A stretch of 39,808 nucleotides of DNA from Candidatus Pacearchaeota archaeon UBA92. Its GTDB lineage: Archaea; Nanobdellota; Nanobdellia; Pacearchaeales; GW2011-AR1. Positions 8,083 to 16,372 of this stretch are shown piece by piece (positions within the stretch are counted from its first letter, which is position 1; every line of letters starts with the position of its first letter). Under the pieces are notes generated by a model. That model had not been told where the DNA came from. It was given only the letters and a program-made list of their open reading frames with translations, and did not search any database. The translations under genes were made by a program, and so were the position numbers. Location: the NCBI GenBank assembly GCA_002497285.1, contig DANJ01000029.1:1-39808 (forward strand), given 5' to 3'.

Positions 8083-8167
8083 AAATAATTTTTGTTTTTC
8101 GTCGGTTTTAGCGCGCGTTCTATTGGGTGGGAAAGAAAAGTGATTTTAATTAGACATAACACTTGTT
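8083..8167. repeat. Right inverted repeat of the metallopeptidase/NTase cassette
   Basis: Read on the minus strand it gives GTTATGTCT, TTAAAATCACTTTTCT, ACGCGCGC and GAAAAACAAAAAT in the same order as the left repeat at 5870-6006, but without its 65-bp extra segment. It also contains the palindrome ATAAC-ACTT-GTTAT, and CGTCGG (8100) can pair with CCGACG near 8176. Confidence 0.65.
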
Positions 8168-8227
8168 ATACGCCCCGACGACTGAAAGGAGGAGAGCGCA
8201 GCGTGGCACGAAGCTTAGCGGAGTGAG

Positions 8228-8296
8228 TTCAAAAAATATTTTTCGTTCTTACTAATTATGATAGGCTTTCCTCATTTCTTATAAATTTGATTTTTT
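8228..8296. repeat. Left inverted repeat of the Dam/DpnA R-M cassette
   Basis: Three blocks, TTCAAAAAATATTTTT (8228-8243), ATGATAGGCTTTC (8258-8270) and ATAAATTTGATTTTTT (8281-8296), are found as exact reverse complements in mirror order at 11218-11287. They flank genes 8350-11093. The non-coding stretch 8016-8349 holds this repeat, the end of the previous inverted repeat and the leader hairpin. Confidence 0.75.
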
Positions 8297-8349
8297 CGTT
8301 TTTCTTTTTCCAAGAGGGGTTAGGGGTGAATTGGAAAAAGGAAAACTCA

Positions 8350-9126
8350 TTATTGTTTTTTAAAATTCAGAATTCTTTTATTTGCAATATCAACATATTT
8401 CTGTTCTTTTTCTATTCCAATCCAATTTCTATCAAGTGCTTTAGCAACGATTCCAGTTGTACCTGTTCCAAAAAATGGATCTAAAACTAAATCGCCTTTA
8501 TTTGTTGCAGTAAGTAAAACTTGTTGTATCAATTTTAAAGGTTTTTGTGTGGGGTGTGCTTTTATTCCATTTTCATCTTTTAGTCTTTCATTTCCTCTAC
8601 ATAATCCAAAAATCCAATCAGTATCTTTCATCTGTTTTCCGCCATTTATTTGTTTCATCTGTTCATAATTAAAAGTATAATTTTTACAATTTTTATCTTT
8701 TACTGCCCAAATTAGAGTTTCGTGATTATTTGTAAATCTTCTTCCATTTAAATTTGGTAAAGCATCTGTTTTTATCCAAATGACATCATTTAAAAACCAA
8801 ATCCCTAAATCTTGCATTATTGTTCCAACTCTAAAAATATTGTGATACATTCCGATAACCCAAATTGAGCCAGTCGGTTTTATAATTCTTTGACATTCAG
8901 AAAGCCAAGACTTTGTAAAATTATCATAATCTTCATAACTCTCAAATTTATCCCATTCATCATCAACTGGAATAACTTCAGTTCCGTTTGCTCTCTTCAA
9001 TCTTTTTCCTTTTGGTAGTTGTAAATAGTATGGAGGGTCTGCAAAAATTAAATCTATTGAGTTATTAGGAAGTTTTTTTAACTCTTCTATGCAATTTCCA
9101 TGAATAATTGTGTTTATTTCTTTCAT
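8350..9126 (-). CDS. Beta-class DNA adenine methyltransferase (DpnA/CcrM-like)
   Basis: 258 aa. Motif IV ADPPYYLQLPKG lies near residue 30 and motif I DPFFGTGTTGIVAKAL near 215, the IV-then-I order of beta-class N6-adenine/N4-cytosine enzymes. AHPTQKP precedes motif I, as in DpnA, HinfI and CcrM relatives. It should transfer methyl from SAM to A (or C) in the R-M target. The D12-class methyltransferase next door starts 3 nt upstream, so the pair resembles the DpnM/DpnA pair of DpnII systems. Target specificity cannot be read from sequence. Confidence 0.88.
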   Translation of the reverse strand: MKEINTIIHGNCIEELKKLPNNSIDLIFADPPYYLQLPKGKRLKRANGTEVIPVDDEWDKFESYEDYDNFTKSWLSECQRIIKPTGSIWVIGMYHNIFRVGTIMQDLGIWFLNDVIWIKTDALPNLNGRRFTNNHETLIWAVKDKNCKNYTFNYEQMKQINGGKQMKDTDWIFGLCRGNERLKDENGIKAHPTQKPLKLIQQVLLTATNKGDLVLDPFFGTGTTGIVAKALDRNWIGIEKEQKYVDIANKRILNFKKQ

Positions 9127-9128
9127 AT

Positions 9129-10256
9129 TTAAAAATTGTAGATAATTAAATGTTCTACATTTCTATCATTTCTACCTTTTACATTGTACAAATAGCATTT
9201 TTCAAAACTATCTATTTTAATATTCTTTTTGTTGTTATAAAGGTCGTAAATAAAATCTGTCTTTTTAATTATTAAAATAAAATTAGCTTTTGTTTTATAT
9301 AAACACTTTGCTAATCTTTCTTGGTCTTTTTTATCAAATGATTTTTTTTCATAATCGCTAAAGTCTGTATCATAAGGAGGGTCAAGGAAAATAAAATCTT
9401 TTTTAGAAAACTCAAATTCATTAAAAAAATCTTCAAAATCTTTATTTTTTATAATTGTATTTTGGAATATTTTTTTTACTTCATCACTGAAAATGTAATC
9501 AACTTTTTTTCTAAAATCTTTAGTATTATATCCTATTCCTCCATAAGGAATATTAAAATGTCCATTTGAATTAAAACGAAACATTGAACCATAACAAAAC
9601 TCTCTTACAAAATAATAGTTTGCTATTTTCTTCGGTAAACTTATTTTATATTTACTTCCGTTAAAATTCATAACATCACGAAAGTGCATGTAAAATCCAC
9701 TTCTAAAAGCAGTTTCAATATTTTTATGCAAGTCTCCTGCTGGCAAAGTTCCTCTTTCTTGTTCGATTTTTTTTGTTCTTTGAATTTTTGAAATTAAATT
9801 TTTTATAATTTGTTTTAATAGATTTTTTTCGTCTAAGCAGAATTTTTTTAAAAACAAACCATTAAATTGATCTTCTTTATTCAGTAAGATAGTATTTATA
9901 TTTTTTTCAAGTTCTTTTTTTGTGATTTTATTTTCCTTAAAATCCCTATACAAATCAATTAGTTCGTTTTCAAAAATTTTAATATATTTAGGTATTTTCT
10001 CCCAGTTATTAGCGTATTCATATAATTCTTTTTTAAAATCTTCTCTTTCATTCTCTTCTTTTAACAAAGAATAAAAGTCAGTTAATTCTTCGCAAATATC
10101 ATTAATTATTGCATTTTTAGGTTCTAACTGAAAAAATATTCCCCCACCACCAAAAAAAGGTTCAGTATACCTTTCAAAAGAGGGAATTAAATCTTTTATA
10201 TAGATAAATTCTTTTGTTTTGCCACCAGGCCATTTTATGAGTGTTTGCATTGTCAT
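9129..10256 (-). CDS. D12-class DNA adenine methyltransferase (Dam/DpnM-like)
   Basis: 375 aa, larger than typical Dam (about 280). KWPGGKTKEF and EPFFGGGGIFFQL near the N-terminus are the family's motif X and motif I. FRFNSNGHFNIPYGG is the typical central block, and LDPPYDTDFSDY near residue 290 is motif IV. Residues about 70-170 form a Lys/Glu-rich helical insertion that accounts for the extra length and may set target choice. Known D12 enzymes methylate adenine, often in GATC. Middle gene of a three-gene R-M cassette. Confidence 0.9.
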   Translation of the reverse strand: MTMQTLIKWPGGKTKEFIYIKDLIPSFERYTEPFFGGGGIFFQLEPKNAIINDICEELTDFYSLLKEENEREDFKKELYEYANNWEKIPKYIKIFENELIDLYRDFKENKITKKELEKNINTILLNKEDQFNGLFLKKFCLDEKNLLKQIIKNLISKIQRTKKIEQERGTLPAGDLHKNIETAFRSGFYMHFRDVMNFNGSKYKISLPKKIANYYFVREFCYGSMFRFNSNGHFNIPYGGIGYNTKDFRKKVDYIFSDEVKKIFQNTIIKNKDFEDFFNEFEFSKKDFIFLDPPYDTDFSDYEKKSFDKKDQERLAKCLYKTKANFILIIKKTDFIYDLYNNKKNIKIDSFEKCYLYNVKGRNDRNVEHLIIYNF

Positions 10257-10265
10257 TTTATTACC

Positions 10266-11093
10266 TTAATCTAAATAAGTATTTTTGATTTCTTCTAAAG
10301 CGTCTGTGATTAATTGGGCATTTTCTTTATATGTCTCTAAAACTAATTCATATCCTTTTTCTGATTTACAAACAAAATTCCAAAAATCTCTTCCAATTAA
10401 AAGTTCATCTTTTGAAAAAAATTGCAAAACCCTTCCTTGCTTCCATTCGTTATCTTCTCCGAATCTGTTATATGCTGTTGCAAAATGAGCTTTAATAGTT
10501 GCATCTTTACCTAGAGAATTTGCTAAAATTGCAAATTGTTCAAAAATTGCTTCTTTTTCAGAACGAGCTTTTTTATTATCTAAATCACCACCAATTTTTA
10601 ATTCTATTAAATGATGAGTATTTGTTTCTTTATCAATCAAATAATAATCACTAACATGAACTTTTGATTTAATTTTAGAATTTGGATTTGGTTTTATACT
10701 TCTAATCTCTTTAAAATGTTCTATAGATGGTTTAAGTGGATTTTTACTATTTTTGTATGCTTCTAAAAATTCTGCAATTTTCGATGTTTGTTCAGGATAT
10801 AACTCTCCTTCAACACTTTTATTTACTTCATAAAATAATTTTGCAATATTTATTGCCATTCCTTCGAGCATATTTCCAAGAGAACTATCAAGAGAACGAA
10901 CCAAAGCAGAATAGTATTGTATATCTTTTCCAAGCGCAGCAATAAATACATTATGAATTTTCATATTTATTACTCCGTTAGGATTATCTACTTCTCCCTC
11001 ATGACGAGCCCTAAATCCAGTTGCATAAGACTCAACTGCTGTTCTGACAATAGATTGAATTGCCTCTTTTTTCTCAAGTGTGTTTTTTATCAT
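10266..11093 (-). CDS. Type II restriction endonuclease, TdeIII-like
   Basis: 275 aa from ATG 11093, which has GAGG about 7 nt upstream; a TTG four codons earlier is less likely. The block SLGNMLEGMAINIAKLFYEV and the C-terminal FW..Y segment resemble TdeIII-family nucleases. A PD-(D/E)xK-like core is visible as DYYLIDKETNTHHLIELKIGG (D, then E-L-K) near residues 155-175. It presumably cuts unmethylated sites protected by the two adjacent methyltransferases. It is transcribed first in the cassette, nuclease before methylases. Family assignment is from recalled patterns. Confidence 0.7.
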   Translation of the reverse strand: MIKNTLEKKEAIQSIVRTAVESYATGFRARHEGEVDNPNGVINMKIHNVFIAALGKDIQYYSALVRSLDSSLGNMLEGMAINIAKLFYEVNKSVEGELYPEQTSKIAEFLEAYKNSKNPLKPSIEHFKEIRSIKPNPNSKIKSKVHVSDYYLIDKETNTHHLIELKIGGDLDNKKARSEKEAIFEQFAILANSLGKDATIKAHFATAYNRFGEDNEWKQGRVLQFFSKDELLIGRDFWNFVCKSEKGYELVLETYKENAQLITDALEEIKNTYLD

Positions 11094-11134
11094 ATTAATC
11101 CTCAATTATAGATTAAAAGTTAAAGTTGTATTGA

Positions 11135-11163
11135 TTATATAAGTTTTCTCTTTTTATATAAAT
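11135..11163 (-). promoter_or_regulatory. Tandem TATA boxes of the R-M cassette
   Basis: Two minus-strand boxes, CTTATATAA (11135-11143) and TTTATATAA (11155-11163), lie 42-70 bp upstream of the nuclease ATG. An ACGAAGTGGAGAAAAC segment just behind them can pair with the preceding GTTTTCG. Confidence 0.5.
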
Positions 11164-11217
11164 CGTTTTCGTAACGAAGTGGAGAAAACACCATATTATC
11201 CCCCTCTATAAATAAAG

Positions 11218-11287
11218 AAAAAATCAAATTTATTCCCCTTTGAAAGCCTATCATTCCTTATTCTCTGTTAGAAAAATATTTTTTGAA
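11218..11287. repeat. Right inverted repeat of the Dam/DpnA R-M cassette
   Basis: AAAAAATCAAATTTAT (11218-11233), GAAAGCCTATCAT (11242-11254) and AAAAATATTTTTTGAA (11272-11287) are the mirror image of 8228-8296. Between the perfect blocks the two copies differ, so the repeat is old or under structural constraint. Confidence 0.75.
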
Positions 11288-11541
11288 TTGCGTATAATCT
11301 GCTGTTCAGGGATTTTTCTTGAAAAGAAAAACACGAGCTGACTTTCAAAAAGTCCTCGTGAGTCACAGATGAGTGGATGGTGGGTTTTTGTCTAAAACCA
11401 AATGTATTTGAGAAATCGCCCTTTTTTGTTTCTTTTTTTCTAAAAAAGAAAATTGGGGTTCCGTCCTTTTGCTTCTTTTTCTAAAAGAAGTGTTTTATAG
11501 AATTAGTAATCTTAATAAACTGCGATAATATAATTATATCT
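11288..11541 (-). repeat. Inter-cassette spacer element, reverse orientation
   Basis: No gene seen. On the minus strand it shows the ordered landmarks of the element at 12770-13170: a hairpin then GGAACCCC (near 11455), GGTTTTAGAC (11390-11399), TCATCTGTGA (11363-11372), a strong hairpin (CACGAG..CTCGTG around GACTTT..AAGTC, 11332-11360), then CCTGAA. It is thus a copy of the same spacer family pointing the other way. The two-stem P1/P2 module is not obvious here. Confidence 0.5.
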
Positions 11542-12753
11542 ATGATGGAATGTAGTTATTGTGGTAAGAAGATAGAAGGAGTTTTGCCCCATAAATGTAA
11601 GTTTTGTGGATTAGTGCATTGTCATAACCATTTATTGCCTGAGTCTCATAATTGTGTAGGTTTAGAAGAATATAAGAAAAGAAATCAAGGAAGATGGAAA
11701 GATGCTTCTATATTTTCATCAATTAAAGAATATGAAGATGAAGAACCAGAAGAAATGATAAACAAATCAAAAAGAAATAAACACCAAATATCTGCCTCAA
11801 AAAAACATTATAAAAAACAGAATTTTAAAGAAAAGATAAAAAATTACTTTTTGGATAGATATAATGATTTAACTTATTGGTTAAAAAGAAGAGAACACCA
11901 TAAATACGATTATGAAAGAAGAACAAGTTATCTTATAACCACAATCTTAATTTTTGTGGCTTCCTTAGTGGGATTTAGTATTTTTTACTCAAATGCAACA
12001 AAACTAAATGAAATTGAACTTTGGATAATAAAGTTAGGGGGTGTTTTGATTTTAACCTCTTTATTTTTTGCAATAAAATTTGGTTGGAGATTGGGAAAGG
12101 AAGGAATAAATATTTTAAAACGACAAAAAAATTGGTTAAAATATTTAATAATCATTTTATTTATCTTTTTGCTCTGGCAAGGTTATACAAATAAAGACAC
12201 AGTGTTAAATCCAGTTTTTGACACTTACAATAAAACAAATTTTAGTCTATTTGCTCCTGTCAGTCTTGGAAATTTTAGTTTTGAAACTGATTCAAATTCA
12301 GGAAGTTCTGATTCTTCCAATTCTGGAGGTGGATGGTTGGGAGGTGGTTCAGGTAGAGATGTAAATTTAATAGAACAAGAAATATTAGTTTTAGTTAATG
12401 AAGAAAGACAAAATTACGGAGCAAGAGATTTAACTTCTAAAAGTCATCTTGATAGTTTTGCAAGAAGTTGGAGTGATAAAATGATTTCGGAAAACTTTTT
12501 TGAACATAGCAATTTAAATTTTGCATACCCATCAATAGCAGGAGAAAATATTGGAGAAACGCCAATCCACTATAATGTTGTTGGATGTGGTTCAACATAT
12601 TCTAATAGTCAAATGGCAAAATGTTTTGTTGATGGGTGGATTGGTAGTTCTGGACATCACGAGAATATGATAGATAAAAGATTTTCTATGACTGGAATTG
12701 GTGTTTCCTGTGATTCATCAAAATGCAGGGCTACGCAAGTATTTAGTGGTTGA
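11542..12753 (+). CDS. AN1 zinc finger - TM - CAP/SCP domain protein
   Basis: 403 aa. Residues 3-45 form an AN1-type zinc finger (CSYCGKKI..CKFCGLVHCHNH). A basic linker follows, then three hydrophobic helices at about 130-150, 157-178 and 198-216. A Ser/Gly-rich spacer at about 250-275 leads to a C-terminal CAP (SCP/PR1) domain at about 280-403 with HSNLNF, AGENIGE and SGHHENM motifs. The AN1 finger would be cytoplasmic and the CAP domain external. CAP domains occur in secreted proteins of varied function. It is the only plus-strand gene in this part of the island and stands alone between two opposed copies of the spacer element. Confidence 0.82.
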   Translation: MMECSYCGKKIEGVLPHKCKFCGLVHCHNHLLPESHNCVGLEEYKKRNQGRWKDASIFSSIKEYEDEEPEEMINKSKRNKHQISASKKHYKKQNFKEKIKNYFLDRYNDLTYWLKRREHHKYDYERRTSYLITTILIFVASLVGFSIFYSNATKLNEIELWIIKLGGVLILTSLFFAIKFGWRLGKEGINILKRQKNWLKYLIIILFIFLLWQGYTNKDTVLNPVFDTYNKTNFSLFAPVSLGNFSFETDSNSGSSDSSNSGGGWLGGGSGRDVNLIEQEILVLVNEERQNYGARDLTSKSHLDSFARSWSDKMISENFFEHSNLNFAYPSIAGENIGETPIHYNVVGCGSTYSNSQMAKCFVDGWIGSSGHHENMIDKRFSMTGIGVSCDSSKCRATQVFSG

Positions 12754-12769
12754 AATTTAGAAGAATTCT

Positions 12770-13170
12770 CGGCGAAGCCGACTATCTGTCCGAAGGACGA
12801 TGGAACCCCAAAATAAATAAGAAAAATTTGCGTGAGTGAAACGAGCCTCTTAACTTTTGTTAGAAAAAGTGCGAAGCATTTTTTGAGTTTTCGTTGGTCG
12901 GTTAAGAGAAGTTTTTCTTCTGAAATTTATTTCAGCTAATTATCTAAAGGATTAGGCGATTTCTTCTAACTGGGGCGGGTGGTCGGGGGTTTTAGACTCA
13001 TCTGTGATTTCCCTTTTCCGACGGAAAAGGCGTCAGCCTGAATCGCTGTTCAACTCTCCCGAAAACTTGCAGGGATTGATTTTTAGTGCAACGGTGCCGA
13101 AGGCAAAAAATCAAAGTCGTGAGCCATATTAATTTTAAAGAGGACACTTTAGGACGGCGGGACGCTGTCC
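12770..13170 (+). ncRNA. Structured non-coding element, copy 1
   Basis: Starts 17 bp after the CAP gene. In order: hairpins CGGC-GAA-GCCG (12770-12780) and GTCC-GAA-GGAC (12788-12798); AACCCC; stem P1 CTCTTAAC (12847-12854) with GTTAAGAG (12901-12908); inner stem P2 AAAAAGTGC (12864-12872) with GCATTTTTT (12876-12884); a CTGAAA/TTTCAG hairpin; CCTTTTCC-GAC-GGAAAAGG; then GATTTTT (13078-13084) with AAAAATC (13106-13112) enclosing AGTGCAACGG and TGCC-GAA-GGCA. It ends with GGACGGC/GCTGTCC (13152-13170). Each part has a counterpart at 18368-18753, with different bases but kept pairing. The rest of the 514-bp gap (13171-13267) holds only T-rich DNA and a weak CTTTTTTTCTAAAAAAG hairpin. Confidence 0.6.
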
Positions 13171-13267
13171 TTTATAGATAATAGAAATTGTTGTTGTATT
13201 TTTGTTTTTGTGAGCCGCCGCCTTTTTTGCTCCTTTTTTTCTAAAAAAGAAGATGGGAGATTTCTGT

Positions 13268-14521
13268 TTAATTTTTTTCAAGAACAAGCAGGTATTCTGA
13301 TTTCATTCCTTGAGGATTCTGATTATTTCTACCAGTAAACAATTTTCTATAAACAATTTCATCTTCAAATAAATCAATAAATTTAAACCCTGAATCTTTA
13401 ACAAAATGTTCGTAAATTACTTTCCAAATTTCTACTTCTATCCCTTTCATTTTTGGATTTCCAATAAGAACACAAAGTTTTCCTTTTTTTCTTAATCTTT
13501 TTGAGGCATTTTCTAAAGCTTTCAAAGTAAACCAAAAATAAGAATCATACAATCTTAACAAATCTTTTCTTCCAATCTCTTCTCTAATTTTATCAACATA
13601 TTCTCCTCTTATTCTTGAGGGGGCTTCTCTAAAAGGGATTTCTTTTGACATTGCTTCTTTTATTTTTTCTTGAGGAATTCCTATCCACATCATTTCAAGC
13701 TTAAAGGTTCTCATATATTCCTGTGCCTGTAAATAGGGGGGAGAAGTAATTATGCAGTCTAATTCAGGAATTTTGCTAAAGTCAAAATCTGAAGAATCAA
13801 CACCTGCAAAATATTTTGTATGTTTTAGTTTTCCGTCTAATTCTATTAAAGTATCAACAGATTGTTTTACATCTTTTAGAATCGCAAAACCCATTCTTTC
13901 AATTAATCCAAAAATATCGGGTTCTTTAAGCTTTTTTTCAATCAAGGCTCTTTTTCTTTTTGAAATAAATAATTTAGGCATTGAATGTTCAGCATAAGAA
14001 TAATATTTTGAAATTCTAAATAAAATTAGTGCAACAGCATTTACAGAAATCTTATTTTTTTTATCTTTTAATTCGTGGAAGTTTGTCCACACCTTACAAA
14101 AATAATTATATAACTCTTCAGGATACCAATAATTAATATTATCGTTTATCCTTTTTACGACTTTTGGCTCTCTATGTATAACTTCCTTAAAAAAATCTCT
14201 TGCTTCATAATAAGCTTTTTCCCACTCTTCTTTAGAAAAAGAAGGAATCTTTAGAGGATAAAAATAATCAAGAAGGGGATTTATATCCAACATATAAGAT
14301 TCAAAACCTTGTGTTGCCGCTTCAACGCCCATTGTTCCAGAACCAGCAAAGGGGTCTAAAATCGTTTCCCCTTTTTTACAATATTCGTCTAAACAAAACC
14401 TTACAATTTGAGGAATAAATTTTGCAGGATGATAATACAAAGAATGAGTTAGGTAAGTAGATTTTTTAATTCCATTTACTTTTTCTCTAAATGACACAAC
14501 TTTTGGTTTAGGATATATCAT
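13268..14521 (-). CDS. DNA methyltransferase, SPPY (probable N4-cytosine) type
   Basis: 417 aa from ATG 14521 (MIYPKPK); a TTG two codons upstream is less likely. Near residue 30 YHPAKFIPQIVRFCLDEY is followed by motif I TILDPFAGSGTMGVEAA (about 53-70). Motif IV CIITSPPYLQAQEYMRTF is near 257. SPPY is usual for N4-cytosine enzymes. It shares the KFIPQ block with the methyltransferase at 19025-20626, so the two are distant relatives. It overlaps the gene at 14508-15641 by 14 bp, which makes that gene its likely nuclease partner. Confidence 0.88.
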   Translation of the reverse strand: MIYPKPKVVSFREKVNGIKKSTYLTHSLYYHPAKFIPQIVRFCLDEYCKKGETILDPFAGSGTMGVEAATQGFESYMLDINPLLDYFYPLKIPSFSKEEWEKAYYEARDFFKEVIHREPKVVKRINDNINYWYPEELYNYFCKVWTNFHELKDKKNKISVNAVALILFRISKYYSYAEHSMPKLFISKRKRALIEKKLKEPDIFGLIERMGFAILKDVKQSVDTLIELDGKLKHTKYFAGVDSSDFDFSKIPELDCIITSPPYLQAQEYMRTFKLEMMWIGIPQEKIKEAMSKEIPFREAPSRIRGEYVDKIREEIGRKDLLRLYDSYFWFTLKALENASKRLRKKGKLCVLIGNPKMKGIEVEIWKVIYEHFVKDSGFKFIDLFEDEIVYRKLFTGRNNQNPQGMKSEYLLVLEKN

Positions 14522-15641
14522 GGACAAACCTCAACAATATTAAATCCCTAATATAGTGGGCTTTTTCCGACATAGTAGAAACGGGCAAAGAATCTTTATC
14601 CCATTTAGGAATTATCTTAAGGGCTAATTCGTTAGCCAATTTTAAATATTCTTCATTTAATTTAAAATTAGAAGTGTCATATTTTTCGTCTTTCAATAAT
14701 TCATTTAGATATTCAATATTATTAATATTCTTTAATTCTATATTTTCTAATTCAAGCGAGGCAATTACATAGGCAAGCCATAAATCATCTGAACTTTCAA
14801 GGGTATCAATAATTTTTTCCATATCACTATAATCTAATTTAGTATCCTCTCCAACCCATTCAGAAACATTTTTTACAATTTCTTTATCCCCATAAGCAAG
14901 TTTTAATTTAACTCCCTTATGAAGATTTATTCCTTTCTCAATATTTTCTATAAAAAATTCTTTTGTAATTGGCTTTTGAAAATAGGGTTCTAATGCTTCA
15001 TAGATTTTACTTATAGTTATATTTTTTTGATTACTTTTTATTTTATCCCAAATTCCAATAAGATAAAATAAATCCGTGTCTTTTTCAACATTCTTTTTCA
15101 TAACTCTTCTTAATGCTTCAACAAGAGAGCCTTTTGCAGTTGTTCCACCAGTATCATCTCTTGAACGAAGTTGTAATGCTAAAACCTTACCCTTTGATTT
15201 TTTAGCAACAACATCTATATCTAATCGAGAGTCATAGCCCTTAAACACTTCTGACATAACTGCGTGTTTATCTTTCTCCTTATCTGGAACAACAAAATCT
15301 TTATTTGCCCGTCTTATTACTTCCTTAAATAATTCCTCTAATGTTTTACCTTGTCTTGCTCTATAAGAACTATGAACAAATTGATGAAAAGAAAAAAGAT
15401 AAGGATAAAATTTTGCTAAAGAATAATTTTGTCCAAGCGATTCTGAACGAGTAATTCCTGCAACAAATTGTTTTATGCTATCTAAATTATCTTTAACTTC
15501 TTTAAAATTATTATCAAATAATAATCTAATAATCTCTTGTGCCAATCCTAAAGGACTTCTTAAGATAGTCTTTACTATTTGTATGTTCTCTTCTTCAGAA
15601 CATAAACTTAACAAAAATCTCTCTTGAAAATTGTTCTTCAT
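14508..15641 (-). CDS. Putative restriction endonuclease partner of the SPPY methyltransferase
   Basis: 377 aa, no TM segments. The segment SRLDIDVVAKKSKGKVLALQ followed by LRSRDD near residues 135-160 has the spacing of a PD-(D/E)xK nuclease core (D, then Q-x-R in place of E-x-K). The rest is helical and Lys/Glu-rich. The overlap with the methyltransferase gene and the lack of other functions nearby support a type II nuclease, but I cannot name the family. Transcribed before the methyltransferase. Confidence 0.6.
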   Translation of the reverse strand: MKNNFQERFLLSLCSEEENIQIVKTILRSPLGLAQEIIRLLFDNNFKEVKDNLDSIKQFVAGITRSESLGQNYSLAKFYPYLFSFHQFVHSSYRARQGKTLEELFKEVIRRANKDFVVPDKEKDKHAVMSEVFKGYDSRLDIDVVAKKSKGKVLALQLRSRDDTGGTTAKGSLVEALRRVMKKNVEKDTDLFYLIGIWDKIKSNQKNITISKIYEALEPYFQKPITKEFFIENIEKGINLHKGVKLKLAYGDKEIVKNVSEWVGEDTKLDYSDMEKIIDTLESSDDLWLAYVIASLELENIELKNINNIEYLNELLKDEKYDTSNFKLNEEYLKLANELALKIIPKWDKDSLPVSTMSEKAHYIRDLILLRFVHDIS

Positions 15642-15691
15642 TTTTACCTCTTATAATATTAGTTTTATTATATCCTATATAAAGCTTCGGC

Positions 15692-16327
15692 TTATTTATC
15701 TCTTTCTGTTATGCCTTTTAACTTTTCTTTAGGAAGTGTATTATAAAGATTGTCAATTTCTTTCGGTTGTGTTATCATTGTATTGGCAATAAGATTTACT
15801 AAATCAAATAACTTATATGCCGTTTCTTTATTATCCTCTAAATTAATCTGTCCAGGATGCACAGACTCATTTCCTATAACTCTTACAATATCTAAAGATT
15901 TTTGTATTTTTGTGGGCAATCCTTTCTTTACAAGTTCTTTTATATCATCATTAATCTTTTCTCCTTTTTCTCCCAATTGCTTACATAATTTTTGAATTGC
16001 GAGCCGAAGTAATGCTGCGGCAGATTTTGGAGATTTTTCAATTATTTCTGCCGCTTCATTATAATCTTTTTTAATATCTTCTTCTAAATCTTCATTTGGA
16101 AGTGGAACGCTTGATTTGCTAGGATATAACATTTCATTCTCCAGCCAAATAGTAATTTTTGAACAATGGTCGCATTTTCCAACATCCATATTCCCTTGGA
16201 GTTCCCATCCTGAAGTATGTTCTCTATCAAAATTAGTCATAAACTCACTCCAAACTTGCATCGCGAGAACTCCGCAATGGGGACAAGTGAATGATTTAGA
16301 TTTTGGTTCTGGTTTTTGGAATATCAT
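15692..16327 (-). CDS. DUF4145-like protein with N-terminal zinc ribbon
   Basis: 211 aa. A zinc ribbon at 14-56 (CPHC..CDHC) is followed by a helical domain typical of DUF4145 (EIIEKSPKSAAALLRLAIQK; IGNESVHPG). DUF4145 proteins are common beside R-M and other defence genes, though their biochemical role is not established. It lies 50 bp upstream of the putative nuclease on the same strand and is probably co-transcribed with that R-M pair. Confidence 0.78.
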   Translation of the reverse strand: MIFQKPEPKSKSFTCPHCGVLAMQVWSEFMTNFDREHTSGWELQGNMDVGKCDHCSKITIWLENEMLYPSKSSVPLPNEDLEEDIKKDYNEAAEIIEKSPKSAAALLRLAIQKLCKQLGEKGEKINDDIKELVKKGLPTKIQKSLDIVRVIGNESVHPGQINLEDNKETAYKLFDLVNLIANTMITQPKEIDNLYNTLPKEKLKGITERDK

Positions 16328-16372
16328 ATTTTAATAAGAGAATATCAGATATAAAAATTTATCTTTTTATTT

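Noticed and set aside
12844..12910. P1 stem as a canonical integron attC site
   Set aside because: CTTAAC/GTTAAG in copy 1 looks like paired R-boxes, but the other copies have ATCC/GGAT, ACCC/GGGT and ATCG/CGAT, so the AAC/GTT core is not kept.
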